This document shows, one piece after another, positions 47,529-57,339 of a DNA stretch of 64,000 nucleotides. Position numbers and translations under genes: made by a program. A model generated the notes under the pieces. That model was not told where the DNA came from, did no database searches, and worked only from the letters and a program-made list of their open reading frames with translations. Numbering within the stretch: the stretch's first letter is position 1; the number at the start of each line of letters is the position of its first letter. The DNA is taken from positions 682,001 through 746,000 of the forward strand of contig NZ_AP027274.1 in NCBI RefSeq assembly GCF_030295705.1. Reading direction: 5' to 3'. This stretch comes from Polynucleobacter sp. TUM22923. Its GTDB lineage: Bacteria; Pseudomonadota; Gammaproteobacteria; Burkholderiales; Burkholderiaceae.

Positions 47529-48644
47529 ATGTCAGGAAATACACTAGGCCTTCTCTTTACTGTCACCACTTTTGGTGAATCCCATGGTCCCGCGATCGGT
47601 GCTGTTGTCGATGGCTGCCCCCCAGGCATGGCCCTTTGTGAGGCGGACTTACAGTTTGACTTAGATCGCCGTAGGCCCGGCACATCACGTCACGTCACAC
47701 AGCGCCAAGAGGCCGACACCGTTGAAATTCTATCGGGTGTCTATCAAGGAAAAACAACTGGTACACCCATTGCGCTATTGATTCGTAACACCGATCAGCG
47801 CAGTCAAGATTACGGCAATATTTTAGAAACGTTTAGACCTGGTCATGCTGACTATGCCTATCACTACAAATATGGCTTACGCGATCCTCGCGGGGGTGGT
47901 CGTTCTTCTGCTCGACTTACTGCACCGGTAGTAGCAGCTGCGGCCATTGCAAAAAAATGGCTGCTTGAACAATATGGCACGCAGATATATGGCTATATGA
48001 GTCAGCTTGGAGAAATTGATGTTCCTTTTCAGGATGCGGCGTTGATTGCGCAGAATCCTTTCTTCGCTGCTAACGCACAGATTATTCCTGAGCTAGAGGC
48101 CTATATGGACAGTCTACGTAAGGCGGGAGATTCATGTGGGGCGCGCATTGAAGTGCGTGCACGTAATGTACCCATTGGTTTGGGTGAGCCTTTATTTGAT
48201 AAATTAGATGCTGACATTGCACATGCCATGATGGGCATTAATGCAGTGAAGGGTGTTGAAATTGGTTCGGGTTTTAAGTCTGTTACGCAACGCGGTAGCG
48301 AGCATGGAGACGAACTTCACCCAGATGGCTTTGCTACAAACCATTCTGGTGGCACGCTCGGTGGTATTAGTACAGGCCAAGACTTGCGCGTCTCTATTGC
48401 TATTAAGCCAACATCAAGTATCTTGAGTCCCAAAGAGTCGGTAGATTTAGAGGGCAAGCCAATGACCGTACAAACCAAGGGCCGCCATGATCCTTGTGTT
48501 GGCATTCGTGCTACACCGATCGCGGAAGCGATGTTGGCTCTAGTGTTAATGGATCATGCTTTACGGCACCGCGCTCAATGTGGCGATGTGCATCATGCTT
48601 TTCCATCCATTCAGGCAGCGCGTCCTGGCTCAGCTTCAGACTGA
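47529..48644 (+). CDS. aroC: Chorismate synthase
   Basis: Last enzyme of the shikimate pathway, using reduced FMN. The 371-residue sequence has the three family signatures: [20 protein letters not shown], then [14 protein letters not shown], and [17 protein letters not shown] near the C-terminus. Confidence 0.97.
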   Translation: MSGNTLGLLFTVTTFGESHGPAIGAVVDGCPPGMALCEADLQFDLDRRRPGTSRHVTQRQEADTVEILSGVYQGKTTGTPIALLIRNTDQRSQDYGNILETFRPGHADYAYHYKYGLRDPRGGGRSSARLTAPVVAAAAIAKKWLLEQYGTQIYGYMSQLGEIDVPFQDAALIAQNPFFAANAQIIPELEAYMDSLRKAGDSCGARIEVRARNVPIGLGEPLFDKLDADIAHAMMGINAVKGVEIGSGFKSVTQRGSEHGDELHPDGFATNHSGGTLGGISTGQDLRVSIAIKPTSSILSPKESVDLEGKPMTVQTKGRHDPCVGIRATPIAEAMLALVLMDHALRHRAQCGDVHHAFPSIQAARPGSASD

Positions 48645-48725
48645 GCTCGGCCAAGTGCGGGACATCACCAACATCTATCAATAGCATTAATTCATAACTA
48701 GCAATACCTAAAGAAAAACAAGATC

Positions 48726-49883
48726 ATGACCTCCTCGGTGCGGTGGGCCTTTGGGTCTTTTTTCTTTTTATACTTTGCGTATGTTGGCTTAGTTTCCCCT
48801 TATGCAAGTCTATTCTTTTTAGACCGCGGCTTCAGCGTCATGGAGATTGCAATCCTGATGTCGATGTTACAAATTACGCGCATCATAGGACCCTTTTCTT
48901 GGGGCTGGCTATCAGATTACCTTTCTGACCGAATTGGCATTATTCGTTTTAGCGCTTGCTTAGCTGCGGTAGTCTTCTTATCCATCTTTTATCTACAGAG
49001 CTACACCGCTTTCTTCATATGGATGTTTGTTCTTCATACGATCTTAAGCAGTCTGATGCCTTTGGGCGAGTCCGCAACCGTTCATGCTTTATTTGAAGAC
49101 AATTCATTTGATCAGCGTTATGGTCGCCTGCGTTTGTGGGGCTCTATTGGCTTTATTGTGATGGTGCTTTTTGCAGGTGAGTTTTTTCAGCGGCAGGGGA
49201 TTGAGTTGTATCCCATAGTGGGCGCGCTTGTGCTGATTGCGCTAGCTTTAGTGACTTTCCGCTTGCATGAGCCCAAGATGGAGCGCCGTAAGATGGTCAA
49301 AGGCGAGCTTTTAGTGGTTTTATTTAATCCTGATGTGCGCTGGTTTTTGTTATCAGGATTCTTTATGATCTTTGCGCATGCGGCGCTGTATGTCTTCTAT
49401 TCTTTATACCTCTCAGACCTGGGCTATAACAAGTTTCAAATTGGATTGTTCTGGGCTTTGGGTGTCTTTGCTGAAGTGATCTTCTTTTATTTCCAAAGCA
49501 AAGTATTGAGTCGACTAGATGCTGAAGTGGTATTGCAGGTGGCATTTGGTATTGGAGTAATTCGTTTTGCCTTAATTGCTTTTTATCCCGTTACTTGGGT
49601 ACTAGTTATCGCGCAGTTAATGCATGCCGGTACTTTCGGGGCTCACCATAGTGCCGCAACAAAACTGCTGCAGCGCTGGTTTACTGGGCCCTTGCAGGCA
49701 CGCGGTCAAGCCCTGATGGCCACGATCTCTTATGGTCTTGGCGGAACGCTAGGGGGTTTGCTAGCTGGATGGTTATGGGAGAGTACGCAGCCCCGCAATG
49801 TTTTTGTGATGTCTGCCTTAGCTTGCGGTTTGGCTGGCATGGCGATTCAGAAACTGAGACCTAGGCACTACGCATCAGTCTAA
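48726..49883 (+). CDS. MFS transporter (HcaT/nucleoside-permease-like group)
   Basis: A 385-residue facilitator with twelve predicted helices. It opens with RWAFGSFFFLYFAYVGLVSP and has GRLRLWGSIGFIVMVLFAGE, the pattern of the 3-phenylpropionate permease-like (MFS_1_like) group. The substrate is unknown. It follows aroC by 81 bases and is convergent with the ETF-QO gene. Confidence 0.85.
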   Translation: MTSSVRWAFGSFFFLYFAYVGLVSPYASLFFLDRGFSVMEIAILMSMLQITRIIGPFSWGWLSDYLSDRIGIIRFSACLAAVVFLSIFYLQSYTAFFIWMFVLHTILSSLMPLGESATVHALFEDNSFDQRYGRLRLWGSIGFIVMVLFAGEFFQRQGIELYPIVGALVLIALALVTFRLHEPKMERRKMVKGELLVVLFNPDVRWFLLSGFFMIFAHAALYVFYSLYLSDLGYNKFQIGLFWALGVFAEVIFFYFQSKVLSRLDAEVVLQVAFGIGVIRFALIAFYPVTWVLVIAQLMHAGTFGAHHSAATKLLQRWFTGPLQARGQALMATISYGLGGTLGGLLAGWLWESTQPRNVFVMSALACGLAGMAIQKLRPRHYASV

Positions 49884-49884
49884 A

Positions 49885-51555
49885 TTACATGGATGCGTAG
49901 TTTGGTCCACCACCACCCTCTGGCGTAATCCAAACAATATTCTGGCTTGGATCTTTAATGTCGCAGGTTTTGCAATGGACGCAATTTTGGGCGTTAATTT
50001 GCAAGTGGGATTGCCCATCTTTTTCAACATATTCATAAACTCCGGCAGGGCAGTAGCGTTGCTCTGGTCCGGCGTACGTTTTGAGATTCAGGCTCACAGG
50101 AACCGAGGTATCTTTCAGTGTTAAATGCACTGGCTGATTCTCGGCATGATTGGTATTGGAAATGAATACCGAAGAGAGTCGATCAAACGTAATCTTGCCA
50201 TCTGGCTTTGGGTAGTCAATAGGCTGATGCTGAGCGGCGGCCTCTAAACACTCATGGTCAGCATGCTGGTTATGAATTGTCCAGGGAACCTTACCCCCAA
50301 AGAGTTTTTGCTCTATGCCTACCATCAGAGTGCCAATATAAAGGCCCTTTGACATCCAAGGTTTGAAATTACGCGCCTGACTTAATTCTGTATGTAGCCA
50401 GCTCTTGTTGAAAGCTAGCGGATAGGCTTCCAGTACATCAGCGGTACGATTGGCATTGATCGCAGCAACTGCGGCTTGGGCTGCTAGCATGCCCGTCTTG
50501 ATGGCAGCATGACTTCCCTTAATTCGTGAAGCGTTTAAAAAGCCCGCGTCACAACCAATTAATGCGCCGCCTGGAAATACCGTTTTAGGTAGACTATTTA
50601 GCCCTCCAGCTGTCAGCGCACGCGCTCCATAGGCAATACGTTTACCACCCTCAAAGGTATCTCGAATTTTGGGGTGTAGCTTATAACGTTGAAACTCTTC
50701 AAAGGGAGAGAGGTAGGGATTCTTATAAGCAAGACCTACCACCAACCCAACGGCAACCAGGTTGTCACCTAAGTGATAGAGAAAAGAACCTCCGTAGGTA
50801 TCGCTCTCTAGCGGCCAGCCTGCGGTGTGCACTACTAAGCCAGGCTTGCTTTTAGAGGGCTCTACTTCCCATAGCTCTTTAATGCCCAGGCCATAGCTTT
50901 GGGGATCTGCATCGGCATCTAAGCCAAAACGAGTCATGAGCTGTTTACCTAAATGCCCACGAGAACCTTCAGCAAACAAAGTATATTTGGCTCGCAATTC
51001 CATACCAAGTTGAAATTGATCCGTTGGCCGACCTTCTTTATCTAGGCCCATCGATCCTGTAACGACTCCACAGACGGCACCTTGATCGTTGTATAAGATT
51101 TCTGCTGCTGGAAAGCCGGGGAAAATTTCTACGCCTAGGTTTTCAGCTTGCTGCCCAAGCCAGCGGGTGACGTTTGCAAGACTGACAATGTAGTTACCTT
51201 CATTTTTAAAGCAGTGGGGCAGCATCCAGTTAGGAACTTGAAACCCACTGTCTTTTGTGAGGAATAAAAACTGATCTTGAGTGACTTCCGTATTTAAGGG
51301 TGCGCCCAATGCTTTCCAATCAGGAAAAAGCTCGGTAAGTGCTTTTGGGTCCATGACGGCGCCTGACAAAATATGGGCGCCGATTTCTGATCCTTTTTCG
51401 AGGACACAAACACTGATTTCCTGGCCAGCAGTTTGGGCGAGCTGCTTTGCTTTTATGGCAGCAGATAGGCCTGCAGGGCCGCCTCCAACGATGACGATGT
51501 CATAGTCCATGGATTCTCTGGGGTCAAATTGCTCGATTAATTCTTGAGGATGCAT
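49885..51555 (-). CDS. Electron transfer flavoprotein-ubiquinone oxidoreductase
   Basis: Passes electrons from ETF to ubiquinone at the inner membrane. From ATG 51555 (good GGAG site) it has 556 residues: FAD-binding DIVIVGGGPAGLSAAIKA, a quinone-binding and membrane-associated middle part (GALIGCDAGFLNASRIKG) and a C-terminal 4Fe-4S ferredoxin-like part with four Cys (YCPAG, then NCVHCKTCDIKDP). The longer frame to 51657 adds 34 atypical residues. It is divergent from scoA, and both fit fatty-acid and ketone-body oxidation. Confidence 0.95.
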   Translation of the reverse strand: MHPQELIEQFDPRESMDYDIVIVGGGPAGLSAAIKAKQLAQTAGQEISVCVLEKGSEIGAHILSGAVMDPKALTELFPDWKALGAPLNTEVTQDQFLFLTKDSGFQVPNWMLPHCFKNEGNYIVSLANVTRWLGQQAENLGVEIFPGFPAAEILYNDQGAVCGVVTGSMGLDKEGRPTDQFQLGMELRAKYTLFAEGSRGHLGKQLMTRFGLDADADPQSYGLGIKELWEVEPSKSKPGLVVHTAGWPLESDTYGGSFLYHLGDNLVAVGLVVGLAYKNPYLSPFEEFQRYKLHPKIRDTFEGGKRIAYGARALTAGGLNSLPKTVFPGGALIGCDAGFLNASRIKGSHAAIKTGMLAAQAAVAAINANRTADVLEAYPLAFNKSWLHTELSQARNFKPWMSKGLYIGTLMVGIEQKLFGGKVPWTIHNQHADHECLEAAAQHQPIDYPKPDGKITFDRLSSVFISNTNHAENQPVHLTLKDTSVPVSLNLKTYAGPEQRYCPAGVYEYVEKDGQSHLQINAQNCVHCKTCDIKDPSQNIVWITPEGGGGPNYASM

Positions 51556-51748
51556 TTTGTTTCTCCGGCTTGGCTTCGGTGCGTATGCGGCAACTTCTTG
51601 CTCACTTAGCGTTAAATCATTCCCTAAGTGTAAATCCCCGAGCCAAAACCGGCGCATCAGTCCCGGACTGATCGTTTTCAGGGGGCTAAAGCGTTATGAT
51701 CAGTTATTACCCATTTTTATTGATTCTTGGCAATATTAGGACGAATGT

Positions 51749-52450
51749 ATGAATAAAACTTACCCATCCGCAGTCGAGGCCCTCAAAGACATTTTAAAAG
51801 ACGGACAAAAACTGGCTGTTGGCGGTTTTGGCCTTTGTGGCATTCCGGAAGCATTAATTCAGGCAGTTAAAGATTTAGGTGCTCAGAACCTCACTGCCAT
51901 TGCCAATAATGCTGGTGTTGATGGTTTTGGACTTGGCTTGTTGCTCAATTCCAGGCAGGTCAAAAAAATGATCGCTTCTTATGTGGGTGAAAACAAAGAA
52001 TTTGAACGTCAATACTTGGCAGGTGAGCTGGAATTAGAATTTACTCCGCAAGGCACTTTAGCTGAAAAACTCCGCGCTGGCGGCTGCGGCATTCCGGCTT
52101 TCTATACCAAAACCGGTGTGGGCACCTTGGTGGCTGAAGGTAAAGAGGTTAAGGAATTTGATGGTGAAAAATACATCATGGAGCGTGCGCTTATTTCAGA
52201 TATTTCCTTAGTAAAAGCCTGGAAAGCTGATCGCTCCGGTAACTTGATCTATCGCTACACTGCACGGAATTTCAATCCAGTAGTAGCGATGGCTGGCAAG
52301 ATTACGGTAGCAGAGGTAGAGGAAATCGTAGAAAACGGCACACTAGATCCCGATCAAATCCACACTCCAGGTATTTACGTCCACCGCTTGGTACTCAATA
52401 CGACACCAGAAAAACGCATTGAGCAGCGCACTTTAACAACAGCGGCGTAA
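51749..52450 (+). CDS. scoA: 3-oxoacid CoA-transferase, subunit A
   Basis: Alpha subunit of succinyl-CoA:3-ketoacid CoA-transferase, which activates acetoacetate. The 233-residue protein has the signature [17 protein letters not shown] (residues ~24-40) and [14 protein letters not shown]. The beta subunit follows after 36 bases. Confidence 0.94.
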   Translation: MNKTYPSAVEALKDILKDGQKLAVGGFGLCGIPEALIQAVKDLGAQNLTAIANNAGVDGFGLGLLLNSRQVKKMIASYVGENKEFERQYLAGELELEFTPQGTLAEKLRAGGCGIPAFYTKTGVGTLVAEGKEVKEFDGEKYIMERALISDISLVKAWKADRSGNLIYRYTARNFNPVVAMAGKITVAEVEEIVENGTLDPDQIHTPGIYVHRLVLNTTPEKRIEQRTLTTAA

Positions 52451-52486
52451 CAGCCTAAACACAATAGTAATTTTAGGAAGATCGAT

Positions 52487-53137
52487 ATGCCTTGGAATAG
52501 AGATGAAATGGCGGCACGAGCTGCTAAAGAACTGAAAGACGGCTACTACGTTAATTTGGGAATCGGTATGCCCACCTTGGTGGCTAACCATGTCCCTAAG
52601 GATATGGAAGTGTGGCTTCAATCTGAAAATGGTTTGTTGGGTATTGGGCCCTTCCCAACGGAAGCAACGATTGATGCTGACCTCATTAATGCTGGCAAAC
52701 AAACGATTACCACCTTGCCTGGCTCGTCTATCTTCTCTTCTGCAGATTCCTTTGGGATGATTCGCGGTGGAAAAATCAATATTGCCATTTTGGGTGCAAT
52801 GCAAGTGAGTGAGCACGGAGACCTAGCCAACTGGATGATTCCAGGAAAAATGGTGAAGGGTATGGGCGGTGCAATGGATCTAGTTGCTGGCGTAAAACAT
52901 GTCGTTGTCTTGATGGAGCATGTAGCCAAGAAAAAAGACGGCACTGAAGAAATTAAAATACTGCCAAACTGCACTTTACCGCTCACAGGAGTTGGCGTCA
53001 TCAGCCGTATCATCACCGACCTTTGTGTTTTGGATATCACTCCTAAGGGCTTGAAGTTAGTTGAATTAGCGCCAGGCGTCAATAAAGATGAGGTTTTGGC
53101 TAAAACAGGTGCGCCTGTTGATACAGCGGGCTTCTAA
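52487..53137 (+). CDS. scoB: 3-oxoacid CoA-transferase, subunit B
   Basis: Beta subunit with the catalytic glutamate in the signature [10 protein letters not shown] (residues ~46-55) and [16 protein letters not shown] before it. 216 residues, usual length. Confidence 0.95.
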   Translation: MPWNRDEMAARAAKELKDGYYVNLGIGMPTLVANHVPKDMEVWLQSENGLLGIGPFPTEATIDADLINAGKQTITTLPGSSIFSSADSFGMIRGGKINIAILGAMQVSEHGDLANWMIPGKMVKGMGGAMDLVAGVKHVVVLMEHVAKKKDGTEEIKILPNCTLPLTGVGVISRIITDLCVLDITPKGLKLVELAPGVNKDEVLAKTGAPVDTAGF

Positions 53138-53178
53138 TGCTTTGTATCCCACCATCCTTAATGGGATAGGGATCCTTT

Positions 53179-55104
53179 ATGTCTGATTCTGCTCATTCTC
53201 AACCCCATCTCCTTCCCCAATCTCAATCATTGCACGCCCATAAGAAGGGCGATGCGAAGCATTCTCACAGTAAAGAAACGGCTAATCAGAATTTATTACT
53301 GATTGCTCTGATCTTGACCTTAGGATTTGCTGGGGTTGAAGCCACTGCCGCTTATTTTGCAGGCTCCTTAGCATTGATTTCAGATGCGGGGCATATGGTT
53401 ACCGATGCAGCTGCATTGGGGCTGGCTCTTCTGGCGCAAATGATTGCAAGACGCCCACCATCGGCTAAACACTCTTTTGGTTTTGGTCGTGCAGAAGCTT
53501 TGGCAGCGTTTGTAAATGGTATTGCCATGTTGGCACTCGTGGCTTGGATTGTAGGAGAGGCGCTTACCCGTTTCTTTACCCCGCATCAAGTAGACGGCCT
53601 AACAGTATCCATAGTTGCAGCCGTTGGTTTGCTGATGAATATTTTGGTAGCTTGGGTTCTGTCGCACGATCGCAAGAGCGTCAATACCCGTGCAGCCTTA
53701 GTGCATGTCATGGGTGATCTTCTCGGCTCAGTAGGTGCCCTAGTTGCTGGCTTAGTAATTCAATTTACCGGATGGATGCCCGTTGATGCATTACTTTCTA
53801 TTTTTGTTTCTTTATTAATTTTAAAATCTACTTTTTCGATCTTGCGTGAGTCTTATCACTTTCTTATGGAAGGTGTCCCTTTGCATATTGATTATCTTCA
53901 AGTGGGCAGTGATTTAAAAAAGATACCCGGTGTTTTAGCGGTTCATGACTTACACGTTTGGGAAATGACTCCCAGTTTCCCGGCCCTCATTGGGCATATT
54001 GAAATCGAGAAAATGCAGGATTGGCCAGAGATCATGGCTCGCATCAATGAGATGCTACTCGATCAGCATGGAATTGATCATGTGACTTTGCAGCCGGAGA
54101 TTGGTGTCGATACTGACACTGATACTGGCACTGATACTGGCACTGATACTGATGCTGATGCTGAGATCGCTAGTCCAGCGAAACCAAAAGTTGATGTGCC
54201 GCCTATCAAGAAAGCTGAGGAGGTGGTAGCTGCTCAAGCTCAATCAAGTCATCAGAGCAATACATTTTATGTTGACTGCATTAGTCCTGACGGCCCTCAT
54301 CAGATGGCTTATCACGTGTGGGGCGATCCTAGCAATCCTGTCCTGATGTGCGTGCATGGCTTGACTCGGCGCGGAAGTGATTTCACAAAGCTTGCACAAG
54401 CGATGTGCGATCAATACTATGTTGTGTGCCCTGACATTGTTGGACGTGGTGATTCAGATCACTTGCGCAATCCAATGCTTTATGCCGTTCCACAGTATGT
54501 AGCCGATATTGATTGTTTAGTTAAAGCGTTAGGTGTGAAGCAAATCGATTGGTTTGGCACATCGATGGGAGGCTTGATCGGCATGGTGTATGCCTCGATG
54601 CCTAATAATCCGATTCGACGCATGCTGATTAACGATGTTGGCCCCACGATTGAGCCAGAGGCTATTAAACGACTCGGTGCTTATGTTGGACAACCTTTTG
54701 CCTTTGCGCAACGTGCCCAAGCACTCTCTCGTTTAAATACTATTTGCGCAACGTTTGGCGAACATACACCAGAAGAGTGGGAGATCTATAACGGTCCTAT
54801 GTTGATTCAAAAAGATGGCTTATGGCTTATGCACTACGATCCTAATATTGCAGTGCCATTTGCTTCGGTGAATCCCGTGATGGCAAAAGTAGGTGAGATG
54901 GCGCTGTGGCATGCGTTTAAGCAAATTCATATTCCGATGCTGATTGTGCGTGGGGGTGACTCTGATTTGTTGTCAGCAAAAACGGTAGCGCGGATGTGTA
55001 AGGACAATGCTTACTTGCGCAGTATCGAAATCCCAGGTGTTGGGCATGCGCCAGCCTTTGTTAAAGCAGAGCAGATTGCTTTAGCCAAAGAATTCTTTAG
55101 TTAA
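53179..55104 (+). CDS. Fusion: CDF-family zinc exporter plus alpha/beta hydrolase
   Basis: A 641-residue two-part protein. Residues 1-32 are His-rich. Residues ~38-305 form a CzcD/ZitB-type CDF exporter with six helices and both halves of the zinc site, D69/H72/D76 (SDAGHMVTD) and H176/D180 (HVMGD), plus the cytosolic VHDLHVWEMTPSFPALIGH domain. Residues ~309-330 are an Asp/Thr repeat, then a Pro/Lys/Ala linker to ~360. Residues ~361-641 are an alpha/beta hydrolase with oxyanion block CVHGLTRRGSD, nucleophile Ser462 (GTSMGG), acid Asp594 or Asp596 and His623 (GVGHAPA). There is no stop codon or start signal between them. Such a fusion is unusual; the hydrolase would sit in the cytoplasm at the membrane. 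Confidence 0.9.
   Translation: MSDSAHSQPHLLPQSQSLHAHKKGDAKHSHSKETANQNLLLIALILTLGFAGVEATAAYFAGSLALISDAGHMVTDAAALGLALLAQMIARRPPSAKHSFGFGRAEALAAFVNGIAMLALVAWIVGEALTRFFTPHQVDGLTVSIVAAVGLLMNILVAWVLSHDRKSVNTRAALVHVMGDLLGSVGALVAGLVIQFTGWMPVDALLSIFVSLLILKSTFSILRESYHFLMEGVPLHIDYLQVGSDLKKIPGVLAVHDLHVWEMTPSFPALIGHIEIEKMQDWPEIMARINEMLLDQHGIDHVTLQPEIGVDTDTDTGTDTGTDTDADAEIASPAKPKVDVPPIKKAEEVVAAQAQSSHQSNTFYVDCISPDGPHQMAYHVWGDPSNPVLMCVHGLTRRGSDFTKLAQAMCDQYYVVCPDIVGRGDSDHLRNPMLYAVPQYVADIDCLVKALGVKQIDWFGTSMGGLIGMVYASMPNNPIRRMLINDVGPTIEPEAIKRLGAYVGQPFAFAQRAQALSRLNTICATFGEHTPEEWEIYNGPMLIQKDGLWLMHYDPNIAVPFASVNPVMAKVGEMALWHAFKQIHIPMLIVRGGDSDLLSAKTVARMCKDNAYLRSIEIPGVGHAPAFVKAEQIALAKEFFS
54108..54167 (+). repeat. 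In-frame GATACT/GGCACT hexamer repeat encoding the DT linker
   Basis: About nine hexamer units of the kind GATACT, GACACT, GGCACT and GATGCT encode alternating Asp/Thr, Gly/Thr and Asp/Ala. Because units are six bases, gain or loss keeps the frame and only changes linker length. Confidence 0.85.
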
Positions 55105-55119
55105 GATATTGATTGATCT

Positions 55120-57165
55120 ATGTCAAATGCTGCTAATGCATCTGAGAAATTTAAAATAGTAGATGGCTGGTATGGTGAGCCTGCTCAGGATCACGCTATT
55201 GGCGTATTACAAATTCTGACGAGTTTGCATTTAGACGAGCCAACCCTGACGGCGGCTAGTAACATTGCCCGCACCCATGGCAAAGAAGCGTTAATCAAGT
55301 TAATTGGCGAAGAACCAGCAAAGCTATTAATTGGGTATCGAGGGCTAAGACAAGCACAGGGAAAATTGGTACGTGATGATGGCGGCCTCACCATTTCTGG
55401 GCAAGAAGAAATGCTCCGAAAAATGCTATTGGCCTTCGGTGATGATTTGCGGGTGGTATTAATTTATCTTGCTTCGCGCTTGCAAACTTTACGTTGGATT
55501 ACTCAGGAAGGGATTGTCATGCCTGCCTCCTGGGCACAAGAGATTCTGAATATCGATGCCACGCTAGCAAATCGATTAGGTATTTGGCAGATGAAATGGG
55601 AGATGGAAGATTTAGCTTTTCGAACGCTTTCACCGGATACGTATCGTGATATTGCGAAGATGCTCGATGAAAAGAGGGTGGAGCGAGAATCTTTTATTGA
55701 GCACATTGTGACCCAGCTCAAAACTGAATTGAGTAGTTCAAATATCGTAGGTGAAGTGCAGGGTCGCCCTAAGCACATCTACAGCATCTGGAAAAAGATG
55801 CAAGGCAAGTCCTTAGACTTTGCCAATCTTTATGACGTCAGGGCATTTAGAGTCTTGGTGGATGATGTCAAATCCTGTTATGCGATTTTGGGTTTAGCTC
55901 ACAATATTTGGCAACCTGTGCCGCGCGAGTTTGATGATTACATCGCCAGGCCAAAGCTAAACGGATATCAATCCTTACATACCGTAGTGATGGATGAGCA
56001 TGGCGCCGCTTTTGAAATTCAGGTGCGGACGCATGAGATGCACCAACAAGCGGAGTATGGTTTGGCGGCTCACTGGCGCTACAAAGAGGGGGCTTACTCC
56101 GGCGAGGCTACACCTCGTAAACAAAATAAATCGTCCAGCACGCATGCTGATTTAGCCAATGCTCCGCATCAATCAGGAACGCACAGCGCTGCAGTAGCTT
56201 ATGAGCGTCAAATTGCATGGGCTAGGCAGCTGATTTCTTGGAAAGAAGATGCTTGGGAGCAGCTCAAACATCATGAGATTGATGACCATATTTATGTGCT
56301 TACCCCATTAGGAAAAGTGATTTCTCTTGAGAAGGGTTCAACGCCGATTGATTTTGCTTATGCGGTCCATACCGATTTAGGGCACCGTTGCCGTGGGGCG
56401 AGGGTGGATGGCGCTATGGTGCCTTTAGAGACGGCATTAAAAAACGGCCAGACTGTTGAGGTTATTGCTGTAAAGCATGGTGGACCATCCCGTGATTGGA
56501 TCAGCCCAAGCCACCAATACTTATGTTCTCAGCGTGCCCGTACTCGAGTGCGGGCCTGGTTTAATGCTATAGACGATGAGGAGGCTGGCGTAGGAGCCAA
56601 GTCTACTGAGGTTAAGCATGACCTGAAGCTGGAAAGTAAGGTCGGCACAGCAGGGCCTGAGATTATTCTCAAGCAGAGCACGCGCAAGCAAGGTCAAACT
56701 GGGGATGTCTTGGTTGTTGGGGTCGACTCTTTAATGACCCAGTTAGCACGCTGTTGCAGGCCTGTACCCCCGGATGGCATTGCTGGTTTTGTGACGCAAG
56801 GTCGCGGCATATCGATTCATCGACGCTCTTGTAAGACCTTTAGGGGCCTACTAGAGCGGGCACCTGAGCGTGTTATTCAGACATCGTGGAATGGAGCCTC
56901 TTCAGAAAAGTCTTCTGGTGGCGACCTCAAAAAGGTCTTTCCTGCAGATTTAGCCATTACAGGCGTTGACCGTCCTGAGCTAATGCGAGAGCTATTTGAG
57001 ATTTTGACGAGGCAGGGTATTCATGTGATTGATCTACGTAAATCAGCTAAGCGAGGCATGACTCAAATATTGCTGACAGTCGAAATTGGGGACTCTGAAG
57101 CCTTAAGATTCATTCAAAATAGCCTCGAAGAGGTCAAAGGGGTGACACAGGTACGCCGCCGGTGA
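55120..57165 (+). CDS. relA: GTP pyrophosphokinase RelA (monofunctional type)
   Basis: Ribosome-linked (p)ppGpp synthetase of 681 residues. The hydrolase (HD) region is degenerate, without the HDxxED metal motif. The synthetase region has GRPKHIYSIWKKMQGKSLDF, REFDDYIARPKLNGYQSLHT and EIQVRTHEMHQQAEYG; EFDD (about 269) is the ExDD signature of monofunctional RelA rather than the RxKD of SpoT. TGS (about 387-450), zinc-finger with ARCCRPVPPDG-like Cys, and C-terminal ACT (about 606-681) domains follow. It begins 15 bases after the CDF-hydrolase gene, so may share its transcript. Confidence 0.94.
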   Translation: MSNAANASEKFKIVDGWYGEPAQDHAIGVLQILTSLHLDEPTLTAASNIARTHGKEALIKLIGEEPAKLLIGYRGLRQAQGKLVRDDGGLTISGQEEMLRKMLLAFGDDLRVVLIYLASRLQTLRWITQEGIVMPASWAQEILNIDATLANRLGIWQMKWEMEDLAFRTLSPDTYRDIAKMLDEKRVERESFIEHIVTQLKTELSSSNIVGEVQGRPKHIYSIWKKMQGKSLDFANLYDVRAFRVLVDDVKSCYAILGLAHNIWQPVPREFDDYIARPKLNGYQSLHTVVMDEHGAAFEIQVRTHEMHQQAEYGLAAHWRYKEGAYSGEATPRKQNKSSSTHADLANAPHQSGTHSAAVAYERQIAWARQLISWKEDAWEQLKHHEIDDHIYVLTPLGKVISLEKGSTPIDFAYAVHTDLGHRCRGARVDGAMVPLETALKNGQTVEVIAVKHGGPSRDWISPSHQYLCSQRARTRVRAWFNAIDDEEAGVGAKSTEVKHDLKLESKVGTAGPEIILKQSTRKQGQTGDVLVVGVDSLMTQLARCCRPVPPDGIAGFVTQGRGISIHRRSCKTFRGLLERAPERVIQTSWNGASSEKSSGGDLKKVFPADLAITGVDRPELMRELFEILTRQGIHVIDLRKSAKRGMTQILLTVEIGDSEALRFIQNSLEEVKGVTQVRRR

Positions 57166-57183
57166 TAAACTCTAGATCGAAAT

Positions 57184-57260
57184 AGGCTCGTAGCTCAGCT
57201 GGTTAGAGCACCACCTTGACATGGTGGGGGTCGTTGGTTCGAGTCCAATCGAGCCTACCA
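57184..57260 (+). tRNA. tRNA-Val (anticodon GAC)
   Basis: Acceptor AGGCTCG/CGAGCCT fully paired, D-arm GCTCAGCTGGTTAGAGC, anticodon stem CCACC/GGTGG with loop TTGACAT (GAC), T-loop GTTCGAGTC, encoded CCA. 77 bases. Confidence 0.96.
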
Positions 57261-57275
57261 ACGAATAAAGACCAA

Positions 57276-57314
57276 AGAGCGCGGTTGCCGAAATGCTACC
57301 GCGCTTTCTTTTTT
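57276..57314 (+). terminator. Rho-independent terminator after tRNA-Val
   Basis: AGCGCGGT/ACCGCGCT, 8 perfect pairs extended by a G-U and an A-U pair, 12-base loop, then TTCTTTTTT. It separates tRNA-Val from thrS. Confidence 0.85.
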
Positions 57315-57339
57315 GGTCAGTAAATAAGATGGGGTTGTC

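Noticed and set aside
57261..57339. Attenuation leader before thrS
   Set aside because: The hairpin lies directly after tRNA-Val and works as its terminator; no Thr-rich leader peptide or T-box is visible.
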